Assembly: GCF_041146395.1 (NCBI RefSeq)
Contig: NW_027182938.1
Span: 250,412-314,411 of the forward strand
DNA from: Eulemur rufifrons
Taxonomy: Eukaryota > Chordata > Mammalia > Primates > Lemuridae
Reading direction: 5' to 3'
Length of the DNA stretch: 64,000 nt
Part shown: one piece after another, positions 1 through 7,866 of the stretch
Layout: every line of letters starts with the position of its first letter
Position numbering within the stretch: the stretch's first letter is position 1
Notes under the pieces: model-generated
Told to the model about the DNA's origin: nothing
Databases searched by the model: none
Seen by the model: only the letters and a program-made list of their open reading frames with translations
Translations under genes and position numbers: made by a program

Positions 1-112
1 AGACGCGCGGCCCCCCTGCCTGGGGAGGACCGTTCTGCCCCGATCCCCGTCGGGGCCGGGGGGTGGGCGGAGGAGCGGGGTGGCGGGAGGAGCCGGGGAC
101 GTCCCGGAGTAC

Positions 113-130
113 GGGGGGGGGGGGGGGGGG
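113..130 (+). repeat. Poly-G run, 18 bases (15-18 among units)
   Basis: An uninterrupted G run in spacer Z. Lengths from unit 0 to unit 15 are 18, 16, 16, 18, 16, 16, 17, 15, 15, 17, 17, 16, 18, 17, 16 and 17. It is a candidate G-quadruplex site and also a place where sequencing or assembly errors are likely. Confidence 0.9.
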
Positions 131-430
131 CTGCGGAGAGCCAGCGGCGCTTAGGGATCCCGCCACCCGGCTCCCTGTGGGCCCGGGTCTGGGGCCCACC
201 CCCGGCAGCCTGCAGAAGGGCCGGGACGGCCCCGCCGCTCCCGCTGCGGCTGCCGCTGCCGCCGCCTGGCGGTGGTGCCGCGGCGGGGGGAGGGGAGGAG
301 GCGGCGGGGGCGGGGGCCGAGGCCGGGGGCGGGGCGGGGTGGCGGGAGCCGGGGCCGGCCGGGAGGGCGGAGGGAGGGGGCTCCCCCTTCGCCACCCCCC
401 GCCCCCCGACCCCCGCAGGCCGGCGGGCGG

Positions 431-1600
431 GACCAAAGAAGGGGCGAAAGCCTAGGGCACCCCACCCGGTAGGGAGGAAACTTAAAACCCCGATCGCTCT
501 GTCGGCTGGGAGGGGAACCCTTCCACGCACGCTGCCCACGGGGCAGCTGGATTTATACAACCATTTGGAAAACAATTTAGCATAAAGGGATAAAAAAAAA
601 AAAAAAAGAACAAAAAAAAAAAAACCAGGGGCATGATGTAGGAACAAGCCTATTCTCTGCGTGGCACGTACCATAGAGAAGAGAGGGCACGCGTGACCGG
701 GAAACACCCGGGGCGGTACTCACGGGAGCCCCGTTTCCGTGGACCCGGTGAAAGACGGTTCAGAGAGATTTCCACGTCTCCCTGCGGTGCCGGTCCACAG
801 CAGCGCCGACGAACCGCAGCTTCGCGTGTGAGAGAGGATGCTTCTCCGGACCCAAGGTCTCCCCTGGAACACAAGTTCCCCAGAATGAAGCCAGAAGGGT
901 TCCACGTATATGATAGAGCCCGTGAAAGGAACAGAACGTCTCCGTGAGAGAGTCACGTCCTAGGGAGCCAAAACTTTCAAAGGAAAAGCGAGGAAAAGGG
1001 TGACCGTCCACAGGGGATTTGTTTGGGAGAAGGGTTTTCTGGGTTCCAGGCCTTCAGGAACAGACACACAGCGGTGTCCAACCCGGGAATAAACTCCCAC
1101 GTGTATAAGGTCGGCGGTGGAGGCTCGGTACAGTTCATTCTATTTAATAGAATCATCACAACGCTTATGCTCTAACATATCCACTTCCCAAGTTAAAAGT
1201 AAAAGAGAAAGAAACAGACTGTAAATTTCTAGTTGTCATAACCCCCTTTAAATTGGATCATGTCTTCATTCGGGGGAAATGATTATCTTGGGGATTCTGC
1301 GTCCATCTGTCTGGGAACACTGTCTAACTCTCCATGGATTTGGGCCGTCCTTGATGCTTCTGCCAAGTTTTCCGTGTAAGTCGGCACCCGTTTCCCCTAG
1401 GTGCGACGTAGATCTTCTGCGACCTCGAATATGAATCCTTTGGAAAAGTTGCATTCGTTATCGTGTATTGGGCCTGAGTGTGTGCTGAATTTAGAGCCGG
1501 TCCGTCAGAAGTTGCGGAGGCCCGGCCCTGCCACAGCTGTCTGAGGGGCGACAGCCTCGGGGACTGAGCCTTGACATGTAAAAACCTGACCTCTCTCCAG
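431..1600. repeat. 1.17-kb balanced-composition segment, unit 0
   Basis: Base composition changes abruptly from very GC-rich to ordinary at both ends. It contains an A16 tract (592-607) and an A13 tract (612-624), a CACGTG followed by TATAAG (1098-1109), and a 7-bp inverted repeat with a 3-base loop (1137-1153). No reading frame of credible length or similarity is present. I do not recognise its origin apart from a possible L1-like fragment at 550-580. By position it interrupts the third 5S cassette of the unit. Confidence 0.8.
550..624 (+). mobile_element. Possible L1-like fragment with A-rich tail
   Basis: TACAACCATTTGGAAAACA resembles a short stretch that I associate with older L1 ORF2 3' regions (TACAACCACTTTGGAAAACA). 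It runs into A16 and A13 tracts. The match is too short for confidence and could be chance or another retroposon. Confidence 0.25.
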
Positions 1601-1623
1601 GGTCCACGGGGCAGGGTCCGGGC

Positions 1624-1628
1624 AAAAA
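1624..1628 (-). terminator. Pol III-type T5 terminator of A, short-junction form
   Basis: A T5 run on the minus strand directly after the 3' end of element A. The 163-bp deletion of short junctions has removed the T9 run that backs it up in long junctions. Confidence 0.65.
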
Positions 1629-1737
1629 GCGTACGGCGGCCCCCGGGTCTCCCATCCAGGGCCCGGCCGGGACCGACCCTGCTTAGCTTCCCAGACCAGA
1701 CGGGATCGGGCGCCTCCGGGGCGGCGCGGCCTTAGAC
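1626..1737 (-). pseudogene. 5S rRNA-derived Pol III-type element, copy A, unit 1
   Basis: Read on the minus strand from 1737, this 112-nt element begins GTCTAAGGCC, close to the GTCTACGGCC start of vertebrate 5S rRNA. It contains the box A block GGAAGCTAAGCAGGGTCGG at +47 to +65 unchanged, and GGATGGGAGA of box C at +81 to +90. It ends in GTACGCTTT, near the 5S 3' end. It is 9 nt shorter than 5S rRNA between box C and the 3' arm. A D-box-like element GCCTCTTGGGGC lies at 1758-1769, that is -32 to -21, the position reported for mammalian 5S genes. Because this element follows a short junction, its terminator is a single T5 run (1628-1624) with no backup. The RNA body is too diverged for a working ribosomal 5S, but transcription by RNA polymerase III is plausible (inference). 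Confidence 0.88.
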
Positions 1738-1757
1738 TGAGGCGGGAGCTCCCGGAG

Positions 1758-1769
1758 GCCCCAAGAGGC
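1758..1769 (-). promoter_or_regulatory. D-box-like upstream element of 5S-like A
   Basis: Minus strand GCCTCTTGGGGC, 11 of 12 matches to the mammalian 5S D box GGCTCTTGGGGC (consensus from memory). It occupies -32 to -21 counted from the +1 at 1737, which is the reported D-box position. Confidence 0.7.
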
Positions 1770-2315
1770 CCAGCGGCCAGGCGTCCCTCCCTGCCCAGTC
1801 CAGTGCCTCCCGCCCGCCGCCCTGGCGCTTCGCCAGACCCCCTGTCCAGATCGGGGCGGGGGGGGCTGGGGGGCGAAGGTGGGCGGGGACCAGGGCAAGG
1901 AGAGACTGACGGGTCTGGCGGTCGGTCGGGCGCACACGGCCCCCTCCCCCACCGAAAACAGGGACGCACCGCACCAGCGTCCCACGCCCCAGCGATCGGA
2001 CCCACGGACACGGACACGGGCGCGCAGGGACAGCCTTCCAGGCGTGGGGAGGGCGGGACGGAGCCGGAGAGTGCGCGGGAGCCGGCCCTCCCCCGCGCCA
2101 GGCCAGGGCACGGTGGGCAGGGGCTCGGGGGCGGGGCCGGGACCAGGAGGCGGGGCCGGGAGGTCCGGAAGACGCGCGGCCCCCCTGCCTGGGGAGGACC
2201 GTTCTGCCCCGATCCCCGATCCCCGTCGGGGCACGCGGGTGGCAGCGGCACCCGCGGGGTCCCGGTGCCGGCCGGCCCGTCGCTTGGTCGGGCGGCCGGC
2301 GGGTCGTTGGGGTCC

Positions 2316-2331
2316 GGGAGCGCGCGCTCCC
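2316..2331. repeat. 16-bp perfect GC palindrome in spacer X
   Basis: GGGAGCGCGCGCTCCC lies inside the X-specific block. The alternating GC core could favour cruciform or Z-DNA structure. No function is indicated. Confidence 0.6.
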
Positions 2332-2880
2332 CGCTGTTCCCTGGTTTCCCGTGGCACGTCCTCTCTGTCTGCCCGGGTGGCCGTGGCCGGCGACCTGCCG
2401 TGTGCGGCGCGGTGCGGTGCGCCTGTGTGTCCCTCGGGAGCCCCCCCGCCTCCCCGGGAGAGGAGCCCCGCCCAGCGTGAGTCCCGGGCCGGAGGCCCCG
2501 GTGTGCGGGGGCGGAGAGGAAGTCCACGGTGGGCTGGGGGTCGGGGGCCCAGGGGACGGTTTTCTTCCGCGGGCTGGCCCCCCGCCCGCCGAAGGGGACG
2601 TCCCGGAGTACGGGGGGCCGGGGAGAGCCAGCAGCGCTTAGGGATCCCGCCACCCGGTCCGCTGTGGGCCCGGGTCTGGGGCCCCCCCGGCTGCCGGCAG
2701 AAGGGCTGGGATGGCCCCGCCGCTCCCGCTCCCGCTGCCGCCGCCTGGCGGTGCTGCAGGGGAAGAGGCGCCGGGGGCCGGGGCCGGGCCGGGGGAGGAG
2801 CGGGGTGGCGGGAGCCGGGGACGTTTCGGAGGGCGGAGGGGCCCCCCCTTCCCAGCCTAGGCGGGCGGAGGAGGGGGAGA

Positions 2881-2900
2881 CCCCCCCACACACACACACA
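2881..2900 (+). repeat. C-run/CA microsatellite in spacer X
   Basis: C7 followed by CA repeats. Among units the C run varies from 5 to 10 and the tract from 20 to 23 bp, which makes it a useful unit fingerprint. Confidence 0.9.
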
Positions 2901-2935
2901 TTCCGGGCCAGGGGGGGTCGGGACAGCAAAAGAGG

Positions 2936-2956
2936 CAAAGGAAAAAGAAAACAAAA
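2936..2956 (-). terminator. Pol III-type T-run cluster of B
   Basis: T4 at the gene end, then T4, T5 and T3 runs separated by single or double non-T bases on the minus strand. It is the weakest first T-run of the three elements. Confidence 0.55.
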
Positions 2957-3064
2957 GCGTACGGCGGCCCCCGGTCTCCCATCCAGGGCCTGGCCGGGCC
3001 CGACCCTGCTTAGCTTCCCAGAGCAGACGGGATCGGGCGCCTCAGGGGCGGCGCGGCCTTAGAC
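2954..3064 (-). pseudogene. 5S rRNA-derived Pol III-type element, copy B, unit 1
   Basis: This 111-nt minus-strand element starts at 3064. It keeps the box A block and the box C block at the same offsets as copy A, and a D-box-like 12-mer at 3085-3096 (-32 to -21). It differs from A at several internal bases: CTGAGG instead of CGGAGG near +20, CTCTGGG instead of GTCTGGG near +42, and GGCCAGGCC between the boxes. Its immediate terminator is only T4, followed within about 15 nt by T4 and T5 runs. Like A, it lacks about 9 to 10 nt downstream of box C. Confidence 0.88.
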
Positions 3065-3084
3065 TGAGGCGGGTGCCGTGGGAC

Positions 3085-3096
3085 GCCCCAAGAGGC
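3085..3096 (-). promoter_or_regulatory. D-box-like upstream element of 5S-like B
   Basis: Same 12-mer as upstream of A, again at -32 to -21 from +1 at 3064. The 20 bases between it and +1 differ from those of A, so the motif is more conserved than its surroundings. Confidence 0.7.
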
Positions 3097-3460
3097 CCAG
3101 CGGCCAGGCGTCCTTCCCTGCCCAGTCGAGTCCCTCCCGCCCGCCGCCCTGGCGCCCTGGCGCTTCCCGAGACCCCCGTGTCCAGCTCGGGGCGCGGGGA
3201 GGCGGGCGGGGGGCGGGGCTGAGGGCAGGGGGAGACCGACGGGTCTGGCGCGCGGGCGCACACGCCCCCCTCCGTCACCGCCAACACGGACGCACCGCGC
3301 CAGCGTCCCACGCCCCCACGAGCAGACCCACGGACAGGGACACGGGCGCGCAGGGACAGACTTCCCGGCGTGGGGACGGAGGGCCAGAGCTGGAGAGTGC
3401 GCGGGTGCGGGCTCTCCCCCGCGCCACGCCGGTGACACACACAGGCACACAGCTTCCAGG

Positions 3461-3470
3461 CCAGGGGGCG
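3461..3470 (+). promoter_or_regulatory. CTCF-like core motif downstream of element C
   Basis: CCAGGGGGCG matches the core of the CTCF consensus as I remember it; the five bases to the left (flank TTCCAGG) fit poorly. It recurs 45 bp to the left of every element C, for example at 7701 and 57249. Confidence 0.35.
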
Positions 3471-3493
3471 GGGCAGCAAAAGAGGCAAAGGAC

Positions 3494-3508
3494 AAAAAAA
3501 ACAAAAAA
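3494..3508 (-). terminator. Pol III-type T6 plus T8 terminator of C
   Basis: T6, G, T8 on the minus strand immediately after the 121-nt element. Confidence 0.7.
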
Positions 3509-3626
3509 GCGTACGGCGGCCCCCGGGTCTCCCGGGTCTCCCATCCAGGACCCGGCCGGGCCCGACCCTGCTTAGCTTCCCAGAGCAGACGGGATCGGGC
3601 GCCTTCGGGGCGGCGCGGCCTTAGAC
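3506..3626 (-). pseudogene. 5S rRNA-derived Pol III-type element, copy C, unit 1 (full 121 nt)
   Basis: This is the copy closest to 5S rRNA. Read from 3626 on the minus strand it is exactly 121 nt. An ungapped hand alignment to vertebrate 5S rRNA, as I remember it, gives 88 of 121 identical positions; from +21 to +70 it is 45 of 50. Box A (+47 to +66) and GGATGGGAGA (+81 to +90) are unchanged. The full length is restored by a 9-bp tandem duplication of GGGAGACCC next to box C. Seven of nine helix I pairs between the ends can still form. The D-box-like element is at 3647-3658. The terminator is strong, T6 then T8. Most mismatches change A or T to G or C. Confidence 0.9.
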
Positions 3627-4507
3627 TGAGGCGGGTGCCGTGGGACGCCCCAAGAGGCCCAGCGGCCAGGCGTCCCTCCCTGCCCAGTCGAGTCCCTCCC
3701 GCCCGACGCCCTGGCGCCCTGGCGCTTCCCGAGATCCCCGTGTCCAGATCGGGGCGCGGGGAGGCGGGCGGGGGGCGGGGCTGAGGGCAGGGGGAGACCC
3801 ACCGCCGGGTCTGGCGCGCGGGCGCACACGCCCCCGTCCGCCACCGCCAACAGGGACGCACCGCGCCAGCGTCCCACGCCCCAGCGATCGGACCCGCGGA
3901 CACGGACACGGGCGCGCAGGGACAGCCTTCCCGGCGTGGCGACGGAGGGCCGGAGCCGGAGAGTGCGCGGGAGCCGGCCCTCCCCCGCGCCACGCCGGGG
4001 CACGGTGAGGAGGGGGTCGGGGGCGGGGCCGGGACCAGGAGGCGGGGCCGTGGGCCCGGTCCCTCCCCGCAGGTCCCGAAGACGCGCGGCCCCCCTGCCT
4101 GGGGAGGACCGTTCTGCCCCGATCCCCGTCGGGGCCGGGGGGTGGGCGGAGGAGCGGGGTGGCGGGAGGAGCCGGGGACGTCCCGGAGTACGGGGGGGGG
4201 GGGGGGGCTGCGGAGAGCCAGCGGCGCTTAGGGATCCCGCCACCCGGCTCCCTGTGGGCCCGGGTCTGGGGCCCACCCCCGGCAGCCTGCAGAAGGGCCG
4301 GGACGGCCCCGCCGCTCCCGCTGCGGCTGCCGCTGCCGCCGCCTGGCGGTGGTGCCGCGGCGGGGGGAGGGGAGGAGGCGGCGGGGGCGGGGGCCGAGGC
4401 CGGGGGCGGGGCGGGGTGGCGGGAGCCGGGGCCGGCCGGGAGGGCGGAGGGAGGGGGCTCCCCCTTCGCCACCCCCCGCCCCCCGACCCCCGCAGGCCGG
4501 CGGGCGG
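3627..4507. repeat. GC-rich spacer Z (unit 1), interrupted cassette
   Basis: Shares blocks with X up to a GGCGGAGGGAGGGGG region near 4443, then passes into the balanced segment at 4508. The rest of the cassette, including the CA tract and T-runs, reappears after that segment in long junctions (5701-5863). It carries the poly-G run at 4192-4207 and several GGGGCGGGGC Sp1-type boxes. Confidence 0.8.
3647..3658 (-). promoter_or_regulatory. D-box-like upstream element of 5S-like C
   Basis: Same 12-mer at -32 to -21 from +1 at 3626; the adjoining 20 bases match those of B. Confidence 0.7.
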
Positions 4508-5677
4508 GACCAAAGAAGGGGCGAAAGCCTAGGGCACCCCACCCGGTAGGGAGGAAACTTAAAACCCCGATCGCTCTGTCGGCTGGGAGGGGAACCCTTC
4601 CACGCACGCTGCCCACGGGGCAGCTGGATTTATACAACCATTTGGAAAACAATTTAGCATAAAGGGATAAAAAAAAAAAAAAAAGAACAAAAAAAAAAAA
4701 ACCAGGGGCATGATGTAGGAACAAGCCTATTCTCTGCGTGGCACGTACCATAGAGAAGAGAGGGCACGCGTGACCGGGAAACACCCGGGGCGGTACTCAC
4801 GGGAGCCCCGTTTCCGTGGACCCGGTGAAAGACGGTTCAGAGAGATTTCCACGTCTCCCTGCGGTGCCGGTCCACAGCAGCGCCGACGAACCGCAGCTTC
4901 GCGTGTGAGAGAGGATGCTTCTCCGGACCCAAGGTCTCCCCTGGAACACAAGTTCCCCAGAATGAAGCCAGAAGGGTTCCACGTATATGATAGAGCCCGT
5001 GAAAGGAACAGAACGTCTCCGTGAGAGAGTCACGTCCTAGGGAGCCAAAACTTTCAAAGGAAAAGCGAGGAAAAGGGTGACCGTCCACAGGGGATTTGTT
5101 TGGGAGAAGGGTTTTCTGGGTTCCAGGCCTTCAGGAACAGACACACAGCGGTGTCCAACCCGGGAATAAACTCCCACGTGTATAAGGTCGGCGGTGGAGG
5201 CTCGGTACAGTTCATTCTATTTAATAGAATCATCACAACGCTTATGCTCTAACATATCCACTTCCCAAGTTAAAAGTAAAAGAGAAAGAAACAGACTGTA
5301 AATTTCTAGTTGTCATAACCCCCTTTAAATTGGATCATGTCTTCATTCGGGGGAAATGATTATCTTGGGGATTCTGCGTCCATCTGTCTGGGAACACTGT
5401 CTAACTCTCCATGGATTTGGGCCGTCCTTGATGCTTCTGCCAAGTTTTCCGTGTAAGTCGGCACCCGTTTCCCCTAGGTGCGACGTAGATCTTCTGCGAC
5501 CTCGAATATGAATCCTTTGGAAAAGTTGCATTCGTTATCGTGTATTGGGCCTGAGCGTGTGCTGAATTTAGAGCCGGTCCGTCAGAAGTTGCGGAGGCCC
5601 GGCCCTGCCACAGCTGTCTGAGGGGCGACAGCCTCGGGGACTGAGCCTTGACATGTAAAAACCTGACCTCTCTCCAG
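4508..5677. repeat. 1.17-kb balanced segment, unit 1
   Basis: Matches the unit 0 copy except for C instead of T at 5556, the marker of long junctions. Confidence 0.9.
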
Positions 5678-5700
5678 GGTCCACGGGGCAGGGTCCGGGC

Positions 5701-5863
5701 CAGCCGGGGCGGTGGGGGCAGGCCCGGGGCGGGCCCGGAGGGCGGAGGGCCCCCCCTTCCCAGCCGAGGCGGGCGGCGGAGGAGGAGCCCGCCCCCCCAC
5801 ACACACACACGCCTTCTGGGCCTGGGGGTCGGGAGAGCCAAAGAGGCAAAGGAAAAAAAAACA
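5701..5863. repeat. 163-bp long-junction segment, unit 1
   Basis: Present only in long junctions. It resembles the right end of spacer X (GGCGGAGGG, C-run, CCCAGCC, CA repeat, AAGAGGCAAAGGAAAAA), so it is the tail of the interrupted third cassette. Its absence in short junctions is best read as a deletion. Confidence 0.85.
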
Positions 5864-5868
5864 AAAAA
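5853..5868 (-). terminator. Pol III-type terminator of A, long-junction form
   Basis: On the minus strand T6, then G, then T9, at the 3' end of element A of unit 2. This resembles the terminator of element C. Confidence 0.7.
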
Positions 5869-5977
5869 GCGTACGGCGGCCCCCGGGTCTCCCATCCAGG
5901 GCCCGGCCGGGACCGACCCTGCTTAGCTTCCCAGACCAGACGGGATCGGGCGCCTCCGGGGCGGCGCGGCCTTAGAC
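5866..5977 (-). pseudogene. 5S-like element A, unit 2
   Basis: Same sequence as A in unit 1, D-box-like element at 5998-6009. It follows a long junction, so the terminator region is T6 plus a backup T9 (A9 on the plus strand at 5853-5861). Confidence 0.88.
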
Positions 5978-7193
5978 TGAGGCGGGAGCTCCCGGAGGCC
6001 CCAAGAGGCCCAGCGGCCAGGCGTCCCTCCCTGCCCAGTCCAGTGCCTCCCGCCCGCCGCCCTGGCGCTTCGCCAGACCCCCTGTCCAGATCGGGGCGGG
6101 GGGGGCTGGGGGGCGAAGGTGGGCGGGGACCAGGGCAAGGAGAGACTGACGGGTCTGGCGGTCGGTCGGGCGCACACGGCCCCCTCCCCCACCGAAAACA
6201 GGGACGCACCGCACCAGCGTCCCACGCCCCAGCGATCGGACCCACGGACACGGACACGGGCGCGCAGGGACAGCCTTCCAGGCGTGGGGAGGGCGGGACG
6301 GAGCCGGAGAGTGCGCGGGAGCCGGCCCTCCCCCGCGCCAGGCCAGGGCACGGTGGGCAGGGGCTCGGGGGCGGGGCCGGGACCAGGAGGCGGGGCCGGG
6401 AGGTCCGGAAGACGCGCGGCCCCCCTGCCTGGGGAGGACCGTTCTGCCCCGATCCCCGATCCCCGTCGGGGCACGCGGGTGGCAGCGGCACCCGCGGGGT
6501 CCCGGTGCCGGCCGGCCCGTCGCTTGGTCGGGCGGCCGGCGGGTCGTTGGGGTCCGGGAGCGCGCGCTCCCCGCTGTTCCCTGGTTTCCCGTGGCACGTC
6601 CTCTCTGTCTGCCCGGGTGGCCGTGGCCGGCGACCTGCCGTGTGCGGCGCGGTGCGGTGCGCCTGTGTGTCCCTCGGGAGCCCCCCCGCCTCCCCGGGAG
6701 AGGAGCCCCGCCCAGCGTGAGTCCCGGGCCAGAGGCCCCGGTGTGCGGGGGCGGAGAGGAAGTCCACGGTGGGCTGGGGGTCGGGGGCCCAGGGGACGGT
6801 TTTCTTCCGCGGGCTGGCCCCCCGCCCGCCGAAGGGGACGTCCCGGAGTACGGGGGGCCGGGGAGAGCCAGCAGCGCTTAGGGATCCCGCCACCCGGTCC
6901 GCTGTGGGCCCGGGTCTGGGGCCCCCCCGGCTGCCGGCAGAAGGGCTGGGATGGCCCCGCCGCTCCCGCTCCCGCTGCCGCCGCCTGGCGGTGCTGCAGG
7001 GGAAGAGGCGCCGGGGGCCGGGGCCGGGCCGGGGGAGGAGCGGGGTGGCGGGAGCCGGGGACGTTTCGGAGGGCGGAGGGGCCCCCCCTTCCCAGCCTAG
7101 GCGGGCGGAGGAGGGGGAGACCCCCCCACACACACACACATTCCGGGCCAGGGGGGGTCGGGACAGCAAAAGAGGCAAAGGAAAAAGAAAACA

Positions 7194-7304
7194 AAAGCGT
7201 ACGGCGGCCCCCGGTCTCCCATCCAGGGCCTGGCCGGGCCCGACCCTGCTTAGCTTCCCAGAGCAGACGGGATCGGGCGCCTCAGGGGCGGCGCGGCCTT
7301 AGAC
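7194..7304 (-). pseudogene. 5S-like element B, unit 2
   Basis: Same sequence as B in unit 1; D-box-like element at 7325-7336. Confidence 0.88.
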
Positions 7305-7745
7305 TGAGGCGGGTGCCGTGGGACGCCCCAAGAGGCCCAGCGGCCAGGCGTCCTTCCCTGCCCAGTCGAGTCCCTCCCGCCCGCCGCCCTGGCGCCCTGG
7401 CGCTTCCCGAGACCCCCGTGTCCAGCTCGGGGCGCGGGGAGGCGGGCGGGGGGCGGGGCTGAGGGCAGGGGGAGACCGACGGGTCTGGCGCGCGGGCGCA
7501 CACGCCCCCCTCCGTCACCGCCAACACGGACGCACCGCGCCAGCGTCCCACGCCCCCACGAGCAGACCCACGGACAGGGACACGGGCGCGCAGGGACAGA
7601 CTTCCCGGCGTGGGGACGGAGGGCCAGAGCTGGAGAGTGCGCGGGTGCGGGCTCTCCCCCGCGCCACGCCGGTGACACACACAGGCACACAGCTTCCAGG
7701 CCAGGGGGCGGGGCAGCAAAAGAGGCAAAGGACAAAAAAAACAAA

Positions 7746-7866
7746 AAAGCGTACGGCGGCCCCCGGGTCTCCCGGGTCTCCCATCCAGGACCCGGCCGGG
7801 CCCGACCCTGCTTAGCTTCCCAGAGCAGACGGGATCGGGCGCCTTCGGGGCGGCGCGGCCTTAGAC
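7746..7866 (-). pseudogene. 5S-like element C, unit 2
   Basis: 121-nt form with the 9-bp box C duplication; D-box-like element at 7887-7898. Confidence 0.9.

Larger units (their letters stand above)
1..1625. repeat. Array unit 0, right-hand part only
   Basis: This fragment begins inside spacer Z, at the position equivalent to about 4078 in unit 1. It carries a poly-G run of 18 (113-130), the G state of the G/C variant (492) and a short junction with T at 1479. Its elements A to C lie outside the window. Confidence 0.95.
1738..2953. repeat. GC-rich spacer X (unit 1)
   Basis: This CpG-dense stretch lies upstream of A and downstream of B (minus-strand sense). It shares blocks in order with spacer Z: the 5' flank of the 5S-like element, a GACACGGGCGCGCAGGGACAG block near 2010, a GCGCGGCCCCCCTGCCTGG block near 2173 and a GATCCCGCCACCCGG block near 2643. 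About 360 bp between 2225 and 2590 has no counterpart in Y or Z. The right end has a C/CA tract. No gene is seen. Confidence 0.85.
3065..3505. repeat. GC-rich spacer Y (unit 1), shortened cassette
   Basis: The first half parallels the start of X and Z. It then jumps at about 3425 to a short CA-containing end (GTGACACACACAGGCACAC) and a terminator flank like that of X, so the middle of the cassette is missing. It contains the CCAGGGGGCG motif at 3461-3470. Confidence 0.8.
1626..5865. repeat. Array unit 1 (4240 bp, ends in long junction)
   Basis: Reference unit. Element A 1626-1737, spacer X 1738-2953, element B 2954-3064, spacer Y 3065-3505, element C 3506-3626, spacer Z 3627-4507, balanced segment 4508-5677, junction 5678-5865. 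C7 followed by CA repeats at 2881-2900; poly-G of 16 at 4192-4207; G state of the G/C variant. Confidence 0.96.

Noticed and set aside
63..455. Alanine-rich frame spanning the poly-G run
   Set aside because: The frame depends on a G run whose length varies from 15 to 18 between units, and no start context or conservation supports it.
1626..3626. Genuine functional 5S rDNA array
   Set aside because: The unit length differs from the roughly 2.2-kb human 5S rDNA repeat as I know it, the best element is only about 73% identical to 5S rRNA, and two of three copies are short by 9 to 10 nt.
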